This document shows, piece after piece, positions 55,105-64,000 of a DNA stretch of 64,000 nucleotides; within the stretch, counting starts at the first letter, position 1; each line of letters starts with the position of its first letter. The DNA is from Zygnema cylindricum. Lineage: Eukaryota > Streptophyta > Zygnematophyceae > Zygnematales > Zygnemataceae. The translations under genes were made by a program, and so were the position numbers. Location: contig JBBHKE010001816.1 in NCBI GenBank assembly GCA_037447655.1, forward strand, positions 1 to 64,000, in the 5' to 3' direction. Under the pieces are notes generated by a model, which did no database searches, was not told the origin of the DNA, and worked only from the letters and a program-made list of their open reading frames with translations.

Positions 55105-55112
55105 TTTCTAAC

Positions 55113-55784
55113 TCACATAGTCACATTTAAAATACCGTACTATATTTTTTAGTTCGAACATTTCGATCTACGCACTCGAGTATTCGTTTGTTTATGACTT
55201 TATGTGAAGATATCCACTTAGGCGTACTGTACTTTTCACCGACTTTCCGTACGAAACCGGACTAATGCAAAATTTGGAAATATCCAAACGTGACGTGGCA
55301 GTTATGAGGCTGCCAAGAATCGTAAAGAGATGTACTTTTGTACTTTTGTGATTTCGTACTATTATACTTTTGTAGCTTCCACGTGTCGTACGGATTTGGA
55401 CCGAGGGCCGAAGAAAAGAAAAGAGGCCCTTGCCGTACAGTTTTGAGCCGTACCTTGTTTCTTTTTTTTTGGGTTCCTCGGATTTTTTTTTCCACTCATT
55501 ACCTTTTTTTTTCTCGGTTTAAGTTTTTTTATTTTTTAGCGATATAGGCACATATATATATTTTTTTCTTTGTTTTAAGGCATATATCTTTTTTTTTTTT
55601 TTTTGCGATAAAAATAATAGTTGTTTTTCCCATACATTTACTCTCTCCCTCTCTCCCTCTCTCTCTCTCCCCCTCTCTCTCTCTCTCCCTCTCTCTCTCC
55701 CTCTCTCTCCTTCTCGCCTTCTCTCCTCCTCCAGGGGAAGAGGAGAGAGGAGTTTTCATTTTTTAGTTTTTTTTTTTTTTTTCG
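55113..55784 (+). promoter_or_regulatory. Upstream region and 5' leader of sorbitol dehydrogenase
   Basis: T-rich DNA followed by a CT tract at 55640-55735 that ends CTCCTCCAG, which could be the acceptor of a 5' UTR intron. No clear TATA box. The transcription start cannot be placed from sequence. Confidence 0.4.
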
Positions 55785-58700
55785 ATGGCCGAAATTGCCG
55801 AAAGCGTTGGTAAAAAAGCGAAAACGGAAGATGTCAATTTAGCGGCGTGGCTCTATGGAGTCGACGATTTGCGGATGTTGCCCTTGGAACTGCCCAAACA
55901 TTTGGGTAATTATTATTATTATTATTTTTCTTGCTACTTGTTTTCTTATCTATATATTTTACATATTTTAGTATTTTAGTATTTTTTTAGTATTTAGTAT
56001 TTTTGTATTTTAGTATGTTGTTTTTTTACCCCTGGTCAAATTCTTGAGTAATTATTCCTTTTTTTTTTTTTTTTTTTTATTTTTTTTTTTTTTTTTTAAT
56101 TTTTTTTTTTTTTTTTTGTTTTTTTTTTTTTTTTTTATTTTTTTTTTTTTTTTTAATTTTTATTTTTTGTTTGTGCCTGTTTTTGTAAAATACCCTTTTG
56201 AGCTTCCTAATTTTTTTTTGTATTACAGTTTAATTTTTAGAGTTTATTTTTCCCCAAAAATAAAAAAGAAATGAAAAAATGTTTGCTGTCTAAAAATTGT
56301 TTATTCTTTCGTTCATTTATTTCTTTCTTTTTTGCTTACTCTCTTTCTTTTTTTCTTTATCCATACATTTATTCTTTAATTTTATTCATTAATTTTTTCT
56401 TTAACTTATTCATTCATTCATTTATTTATTCTATATATTAATTTAATAAGTAATTAATTTATATAATCACATATTCCTACTGCGCCTCTTATATTCATTC
56501 ATATCATATATTTATTTCTTATTATCATAATTCTTTCTTTTTTCCCCCAGGGCCCCATGACGTCAGAGTGCAAATGAAGGCCGTCGGAATTTGCGGCAGT
56601 GACGTCCACTATCTCAAGGTAAATAAAATAAAATAAATTAAATCAAATGAGTAAATAATAAATGAGTAATCAAAGTAAGCAAGATGAGCAGGAACTAAAT
56701 CTGAAGGTAAAAATAAAATAAAATAATAATAATAATAATAATTAAAAAAAAATAATCAAAGTGAGTAATATGAGCAGGGAAGAAATAGAAGTAATTAAAA
56801 ACAAAACAATAAGAAATAGAATGAAATATAATCAAAGTAAGTAATTTAAACAGACACTTAATCTCAAGGTACAAAAAGAATAATAATTATCCAAAAAAGA
56901 AAAAAATAATAATAATAATAATCGAAGTAAGCAGTATAATCAGTGCAACAAATCAAAAAATTAAAAATTAAAATTAAAAAAAAGACTAAAAATCGACAAA
57001 CCCAACATCTTTAATGTTATATTCACAACAGATAAATATTTAGAAACAAAAATACTGGAGCCACTGGAAGTATAAAAGTACAATTTGTCCAAAAAAACGT
57101 CGTAAGATTTTAAAGTCGAAAATGGTACAATATCTACATATTATAATCCTCTCTCTCTCTTTCACACTTTCTCTTTCCTCACTCTCACTCTTTCCTCACT
57201 TTCCTTCCTCTCGTTCTTCCCTCTCTTTCCTCTCTTTCCTCTCTCTCTTTCCTCACACTCTCTGTCCTCTCCCTCTCTCCCTCTTTCTTTTCTCTCTCTA
57301 TTTCCTCACTCTCTTTCCCCTCTTGTCTCACTCTCTTTCCTCACTTTCCACTATTTCCTTTCTCTCTGTGCTCTCACTCTTTCCTCGCTCTCTCCTCTCC
57401 CTCTCTTTTTCCTCTCTCTTTCCTTACTCTCTGTCCTCTCTCTTTCCTCACTCTCTCTGTGTCCTCTCTCTTTCCTCTCTCTTTCAACTCTCTCTTTCCT
57501 TTCTCTCTTTCCTCTCTCTTTCTTCTTTCTCTTTCCTCTCTGTTCCTCTCTCTCTCTCTCTCTCTTTCCTCTCTCTCGTTCCTCTCTTACTCTCTTTCTG
57601 CAATCTTTTTTCTCTCTCTTTCCTCTCTTTCCTCTCTCTCTTTCCTCTCTTCCTCTCTCTCTTTCTCCTCTCTCTCATTCCTCACTCTCTTTCCTCTCTC
57701 TCTTTCCTCTTTTTTCCTCTCTCTCTCTCACTCTCGCTTTCATCACGGTATTTCCTCTTTTTCTTTCCACTTCCCCTCACTCATCTCTCTCTTTCCTCTC
57801 TTTCTTTCCTCACGCTTTCCTCCCTCTCTTCCTCTCTCCCTCATTCTCACTTTCCTCTCTCTCTCTAACTCTCTATTTCCTCACTCCCGTTCCTATCTTA
57901 CTCTCTTTCCTCCCTCTCTTTCCTCACTTCCCTTCCTCTCATTATTCCCTCTCTTTCTTCTCTTTCCTCTCTTTCTTTGTGCTCTCTCTTTTCTCTCTCT
58001 TCCTCACTCTTTCCTCTCTCTGTTTCACCTCTCTCTTTCCTCACTCTGTCTTCACTCTCTTTTCTCGCTCGCTCTGTCCTCTCTCTCTTTCCTCACTCTC
58101 TGTCCTCTCTCTCTGTTTCCTCTCCCTCTTTACTCCCTCTTCCTCTCTATCTCTCCCTCCTCTCTCTCCTCACTCTGTCCTCTCTCTCTCTTTACTCTAT
58201 CTCTTTCCTCTCTCTTTCCTATCTTCCCTCTCTCTCTTCCTCTTCCTCTGTCACTCTCCTTTCTTCTCTCTTTCCTCTCTCACTTTCCCTCCCTTTCCTC
58301 TCTCTTCCCTCACTCTCTCTTTCCTCCTCTTCCCTCTCTCTTTCCTCCTCTTTCCCTCTCTCTCTCTCTTTCCTCTCTTTCCTCATTCTCTCTGTCTTCT
58401 CTCTCTTTCCTCTATATCCTTCCTCTCTTTCCTCTACATCTTCCCTCTCTCTTTCCTCTCTCTCTTTTCTCACTCTCTTTCCTTTCTTACTCTCTTTCCT
58501 CTCTCTTTTCCTCTCTTTCGTCCCTCTCTTTCCTTACTCGCTTTCCTCTCGTATTCTCTTTCATCTGTCTCTTCCTCTTTCTCTTTCCTCTCTTCTCTTT
58601 CCTCACTCTCCTACTCTATTTTTTCTCTTTTCTCTCTCTTCTTCTCTCTCTCTCTTTCCTCTCTATCGTTTTCCTCTCTATTTACTCACTCTTTTTTCTC

Positions 58701-61158
58701 TCTTACTCTTTCCTCTTTCTTTCCTCACATTCCTTCTTCTCTCTCCTCGCTCCTCTCTCTCCCTCTCCCTCTCCCTCTCCCTCTCCCTCTCCCTCTCCCT
58801 CTCCCTCTCCCTCTCCCTCTCCCTCTCCCTCTCCCTCTCCCTCTCCCTCTCCCTCTCCCTCTCCCTCTCCCTCTCCCTCTCCCTCCCTCCCTCTCCCTCT
58901 CCCTCTCCCTCTCCCTCTCCCTCTCCCTCTCCCTCTCCCTCTCCCTCTCCCTCTCCCTCTCCCTCTCCCTCTCCCTCTCCCTCTCCCTCCTCCCTCCTCC
59001 CTCCTCCCTCTTCAGCACCTCCGATGCGGCGATTTCCTCGTCGATTCCCCGATGGTTCTCGGTCACGAAAGTTCCGGAATCGTAACGGAAATCGGAGATT
59101 CCGTAAAAAATATAAAAGTAGGTGACAAAGTCGCATTGGAGCCCGGGATTTCGTGCGCAAAATGTACATTTTGTAAAAATGGAAGGTACAATTTGTGTAC
59201 GGAAATGAAATTTTTCGCAACGCCGCCGGTACATGGGTCGTTGGCTAGAGAGGTGAGGGGAGGGGGAGGGAGAGGGAGTGGGAGAGGGGATGTTTTGGGG
59301 GGAGCAGGAGAAGGGTCATTTTTTTTGGGGTTTTTTATTGTTTAGCTATTTTTCAAGAGGAAGAAAAAAGAGTTTGGGTCACTTGGATATGTTTTTGCTT
59401 CTTCTTTGTCTTTCTCCCTCCCTCGCTCTGTCCCTTCTCTCTCTCCCTCTCTCCCTCTCTTTTATCCACACTAAAATATGTTGTGTTCCACACTATTGGA
59501 TCTTATTCTTTGCTAAGGTATACCAAGATGTGGGCTTGAGTTTTTCTTTTAAGTTTTTCAGAGTCATCCCTCTCATTCTTGTCTCATGAATCTAATTTGA
59601 CTTCCCGAAGAAACAATAAAAACTTAAAAACTTCCATTAAGCGTTTAACAAAAACACGCGATAGCAAACCGTTTGAGTAAACTCATCGATCGATATTCGA
59701 TATATATATATATATATATCACTTTTTACTATTGGAAATCCTTTACACTTGTACATTAAACTAATAAATGAGCCTCAATGGACAATTTGAACAACAACAA
59801 CAACAAAGAACAATAAGACGATAACAACAATCAAACAAAGAAACCATTGTCTTTCTACGTGTCCTTTTTATAGTGTAAATTCCCAAAATTTTACGGAGCA
59901 ATCGATATTTCTCCTTCAATTTTACGTTGATTATCCACAAGCGATGCACATTGTTTATTAATAAGGAAAAAAAAAACACCGATATGGATATTGTTCAACA
60001 CCTATAAAGGATTTGGTAACGCATTATTCAAATAAAAAATAATAATAAAAAAATCACCATCTAATAAAGTAAAATCAACCAACCACAGGAACACCACTTC
60101 CCCAACAAAACAAAACAAAAAAAAAAAAAAATGGTTTCCGATTTTAAGAACTTTTAATTTGAATTTGAATTTTAATTTGAAGTTTAATTTGAATTTTAAT
60201 TTGAATTTTAATTAATTTGAATTTGAATTTGAATTTGAATTTGAATTTTAATTTTAATTTTCGTTTTCGTTTGAATTTTCGTTTTATTTTTCATTTTCAT
60301 TTTCATTTTGATTTTCATTTTCATTTCGATTTTCATTTTGATTTTGATTTTAATTTGAATTTTAATTTTAATGTTAATGTTAATTTTAATTTTAGTTTTA
60401 ATGTTTATTTTAATTTTAATCTCGAAGGTAAATTTCAGATTCTCTTTTTCGTCTCCCCTTTCAGATTCCCCTCTCCCTCACTCTCCCCCTCTCCCCCTCC
60501 CCTCCTCCCTCCCTCTCCCTCTCCCTCCCTCTCCCTCTCCCTCCCTCTCCCTCTCCCTCCCCTCCCTTCCAGATCATTCACCCGGACGACGTCTGCTTCC
60601 CTCTCCCTCCCTCCCTCTCCCTCGAAGAAGGCGCTCTCTGTGAGCCTCTCAGTGTGGCCCTTCACACCTGTAGGAGGGCTGGCTCTCTCTCAGGGTGCCA
60701 CGTGGCAGTCTTTGGGGCGGGTCCCATAGGGCTGTTGGTGGCGATGACGTCACAGGCCATGGGGGCAGGGACAGTGGTGGTGGCGGAGAAGGATAGAGGG
60801 AGGTTGGGAGTGGCGAGAGAGATTTTGGGGGAGGAGAGAGTGGTGGAGGTGGGAGGATTGGAGGTAAGAAAAACGATTTTTTTTTTTTTTTATTATTGTT
60901 GTTTGTAATTTTATGTATTTACTTATTTTTTAAATTTGGGAAGTAAGTCCTTTTTTTTTTTTTTTTTGTTGGTGGGATAAGGGGATGTGGTCGTTTTCTG
61001 GCAGATACGGTAATTAGTGTAGATTATTATAGGAGAATGTTGATTGTAAAGTGAAATGATATTTTTGTGTATTGTATTTTATTGTGTAATGGATTATGTT
61101 TTAATGTTATAAATTGTAGTGATGCAATGTATAATTGTAATATATACTATGTAATAAT

Positions 61159-61208
<50 letters not shown>

Positions 61209-62319
61209 TGTATTTATATGTATGATATATAAATTTTAATGTATAATATTATTTGATATCGTGCACTGAATTATTACTCTATTTATGTTTTTAGTATGTA
61301 CTGTATTTTATGATAAACACTACATTTCTAAAATGTGTAGTGCAAAGCTTTTTTGTTATTTTATTTATTTAATTAATTTATTTAATTTATTTAATCCATT
61401 TAATTTATTATATTATTTTATTTACTGATTGTTTTAGCAGTAGAAGGGAAGGTTTTGAAATAGTGTGAAATGTGATGTCATGTCACCTGAGTGATGAAGA
61501 GAATTTAAAATCGGTGGAAAGTCAAAAATATTAGTTTTGGGAAAATGGGACCCACGCCTAATTTAGAGTGGATAGGGCTGGATTTTGTGAGTGGGATCGA
61601 GGAATATTTGCGGAGAGATCTGATCTGATCCGGATCCTGCCCATTATCGCAGCGCCCATGTCGCGCCTCCCGATCGCTGATCATGCGTTGCTCGATTCCC
61701 GCCCGCCCTCCCTCACTCTTTCAACTGTCCTCATCCTGATCCGTCCCTCTACCAACAGCGAACGAATGAAATCCGATCCTCTTTAAAAGGCGATGAAGAG
61801 GACAAAACCTTTAAATCTATTTTTTTTCGTCCTTCTCTCTCTGTGTCTCTCTGCCTCTCCCTCTCCATCTCCCTCTCCCACTACCTCTTTGTTCTCCTTC
61901 TCTCTCCCTCTCCTGCGCCCTCTCCCTCTCCCTAGGCCGACGAAGATGCTGACGTGGCAAGAATCCAATCCTCTCTAAAAGGTCGAGTCGATGTGAGTAT
62001 CGATTGTGTCGGTGTCTCTCAAACCATGAGAACCGCTTTAAAATCGACCGACTCCGGGGGAAGAGTGTTATTGGTGGGAATGGGACATTCGGAAATGAAG
62101 TTACCGATGACGGGAGCTTCTTCGAGGGAAGTCGATATTATCGGGGTTTTCCGGTATGCGAATACTTATCCTCTTTGTATCGAGCTTTTGGAGTCAAAGA
62201 AATTCGATGTGAAGAGGTTGATTACGCATCGGTTTGGGTTTAGTCAGGAGGAAGTGGTGAAGGGATTTGAGACGAGTGCGAAGGGAGGAGAGGCGATTAA
62301 AGTTATGTTTAATTTGTAA
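55785..62319 (+). CDS. Sorbitol (L-iditol) dehydrogenase, zinc-dependent
   Basis: Five exons: 55785-55905, 56551-56618, 59016-59252, 60573-60863, 61936-62319; GT-AG borders and frame hold throughout, giving 366 residues, the usual length of plant enzymes. It oxidises sorbitol and related polyols to ketoses with NAD. Catalytic zinc ligands are visible as C55 (GICGSD), H80 and E81 (LGHES); structural zinc cysteines are C110, C113, C116 and C124. The [10 protein letters not shown] motif is at 161-170, the Rossmann loop GAGPIG at 190-195, and an acidic residue (E214) where NAD-specific enzymes have D or E. It ends with the plant-typical AIKVMFNL. Introns 2 and 3 are packed with CT repeats that run into their acceptors. 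Alternative: another polyol/xylitol dehydrogenase of the same family. Confidence 0.95.
56040..56170 (+). repeat. Poly-T runs in intron 1
   Basis: Several runs of 15 to 20 T separated by single A or AA. Confidence 0.9.
57140..59012 (+). repeat. CT-rich tract and CTCCCT array in SDH intron 2
   Basis: Irregular CTCTCTTTCCT sequence to about 58757, then about 40 near-perfect CTCCCT hexamers, ending CCTCCCTCTTCAG at the exon 3 acceptor. Open frames across it are artefacts. Confidence 0.95.
59699..59719 (+). repeat. (TA)n microsatellite in SDH intron 3
   Basis: Short alternating TA run. Confidence 0.85.
60153..60425 (+). repeat. TTTGAA/TTTTAAT/TTTTCAT hexamer array in SDH intron 3
   Basis: Six-base periodic AT-rich array in which the unit drifts from TTTGAA to TTTCAT to TTTAAT along its length. 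Confidence 0.88.
60466..60572 (+). repeat. CTCCCT tract at the acceptor of SDH intron 3
   Basis: Pyrimidine hexamers leading into CCCTTCCAG at the start of exon 4. Similar words continue inside exon 4. Confidence 0.9.
61158..61204 (+). repeat. (AT)n microsatellite in SDH intron 4
   Basis: About 22 AT units, a typical polymorphic locus. Confidence 0.92.
61833..61935 (+). repeat. CTCCCT-type tract at the acceptor of SDH intron 4
   Basis: Irregular CTCTCCCT sequence ending CCCTCTCCCTAG at exon 5. Confidence 0.88.
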
Positions 62320-62648
62320 GTGGGTTTTTTACGAGGTTTTAACGAGGTTTTGAATGGAGGATTTGGAAGGGAATTTTTGGATGGAGTTTGAATGACATAA
62401 AAGGATTTTTTTTAAGTTTTTAAGGTTTTGACGGAGATTTTTTTTTTTTTTCGGAAAGTGGTTGGAGGAGAGTTTTGGGAGTGAGTGAAGGAGGGGGACT
62501 ATTGTGAGAGTTTTTGAAGGAAATATGAAAAGCTTTTGAGGGTATTTTTCAAACAATTTTGGGGAGAGGTAGTTGGAAGGGGTTTTGACGGAAGAGTTTT
62601 GTGTTTTTTTTTTGTTTTTTTCCCGAAAGATGTTGTGTTTGGATTGTA

Positions 62649-62654
62649 AATAAA
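62649..62654 (+). other. Probable polyadenylation signal of SDH
   Basis: AATAAA about 330 bp after the stop codon, the first good match downstream. Confidence 0.45.
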
Positions 62655-64000
62655 GAAAGTAAAGTCAATTTTTAGAAAGTTTTGGAATCATGACTACGGA
62701 TGTGTGTTTTTATGTGATTATATATATATATTTTTTTTTGTACGGAGAACTATTTTGAATTGATTTAGGCGGACTTTTCTGTATGTCTGACTTTTGAATG
62801 TTTCAGTATATTCTTTTATATAAATCAAATTTGTGTTTCTTGCTTTGAAGTGAGATAATATAAGAATTGTTGAATGACAAATCACATAAATGAGAATGAT
62901 TTTTACCCTTTTTAAACCCTTTTTTTCATGCCTTTTCGGGTATTTTTTGGGTTTTTACTTTTTCAAGAAGAAATTTTGGAACAGTTGTTCATTAGCTAAA
63001 AAACGCCTCCCTTCGTGATTTCAATTTCTGTTTGATGGGTCAAAAAAACCATTTGCTTGCACCAAAAGACAATATTAAAGCCTTTTTTTTTTTTCCTTTT
63101 TTTTTTCTAGTTTAAGGAACAGAAACATTTGTATCATGTTTTCTTCTTTCATCTGATTTCAAACCATTCTGATTCACTTTATCTTTCAGTATTTAGTTAA
63201 AAATGAATTGCAAAAACCAATTAAAAATTGGTATTAAAAGTTAATATCAAAAGTGAATATCAAAAGTTAATATTAAAAGTGGGTATCATGGAGTGTCCTA
63301 ATATTGGAGTGGGGGGAGTGGGGGGACTGGGGGGAGCCTCTCGCCCACGGATAGCAAGAGGGGGAGGGTTTAAGCTTTTATGAGGCATGGACGGTGGAGG
63401 TTTTTTTAAGGCTTAATTATGGTTCACAGATATTTGTGTATTTTTTATTTTTTTTGTTCAAATTTTGCTGTAAAAAAAACCGAATGTGAAGTTGTGTTAT
63501 TTAGAGTTTGTTTACCCCTTTTAGGAGAACAAGAGGTGTGCACATTTGCACACCTGTTCCACCATATTTTTCTGCCAGTATATTTTTTGATTTGTATGTG
63601 GTTGTACCAAAAAAAGAGGAAAAAAAAAAGAGCCCGATATTGGAGTGGTAGGGAGGCCCAAATTTCGAATTTATCTCCCCAACCATTCGTCTCCCCTGGA
63701 CTCCCTCTCCACCCTTTATGTCGATCCCCAAATCCTCCTTGTTGTATATTCTTCAATCCAATAATTATTTCTACCACATTTTATTTTTTGGGCGTCGGAG
63801 GCCACTTTTTGTTTCCCTCTCTCGCCGGTCCGAAAATTTGGCGCGCAGTGGAATTTTCTCTACCTACGTTCCCCGATAATGCGAGGAAAATACATCGAGT
63901 AACGCTATTTCACAGCGATTCGTTATTAGTGTTAAAGTTTTTTTCGCCGCTTAAAATATCTTTTTATTGTGCAAACTTGTTGGGTTGTCAATCCGGTGGT
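62655..64000. other. Downstream intergenic DNA
   Basis: No gene recognised. A G-rich segment (GGGGGGAGTGGGGGGACTGGGGGGAG) lies near 63308-63335. From about 63908 the sequence resembles the left end of a family A MITE cut by the window edge. Confidence 0.4.

Noticed and set aside
57122-59345. 628-codon and similar frames across SDH intron 2
   Set aside because: Simple-sequence artefact. Only the last 79 codons before 59252 are real, as SDH exon 3.

Overview
This window is nuclear DNA from a eukaryote, most likely a streptophyte (land plant or streptophyte alga). The evidence is two intron-rich plus-strand genes whose proteins read as a plant-type sorbitol dehydrogenase (55785-62319, five exons) and a single-domain uridine-cytidine kinase (33833-41255, six exons), a minus-strand gene for a secreted root-cap/LEA-like protein (25755-27770), Ty1/copia elements, and a TRIM element whose primer site has the plant copia form TGGTATCAGAGC. 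I cannot name the species.

Layout. 1-11.9 kb: an LTR end, then a decayed copia element (1224-7707) inserted inside a MITE with an 8-bp target duplication (1201-8128), a hAT-like MITE (8168-8992), a TA-flanked MITE (9006-9581), and a LINE 3' end split by a solo LTR (10427-11804). 11.9-16.5 kb: a huge simple-sequence tract, pyrimidine (CTCCCT-type) up to about 15240 and purine after it. 18.1-19.6 kb: a second LINE 3' end split by a 532-bp TRIM (18409-18940). 19.7-23.8 kb: a cluster of TA-flanked MITEs, several abutting, two of them hosting Harbinger-like MITEs. 25.7-27.8 kb: the root-cap-like gene. 28.6-33.4 kb: more MITEs and a long-inverted-repeat element. 33.8-41.3 kb: uridine-cytidine kinase. 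41.8-50.6 kb: a decayed LINE reverse transcriptase split by a younger copia element (43247-49659). 50.6-55.1 kb: a chain of terminal-inverted-repeat elements separated by near-identical 8-mers. 55.8-62.3 kb: sorbitol dehydrogenase.

The three host genes do not form a pathway; they are unrelated genes in repeat-rich DNA. The main points of interest lie in the repeats: tRNA-like A/B-box modules inside the LTRs of several unrelated elements, a copia primer site that contains the gag start codon, successive insertions sharing one 8-bp target, and CTCCCT arrays that are always on the sense strand of introns and often run straight into the 3' splice site.

Coordinates of exons inside simple-sequence tracts were fixed by reading frame; element ends were fixed by target duplications where these are visible. 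Family names of repeats are inferences from terminal motifs and duplication length, not from database searches.
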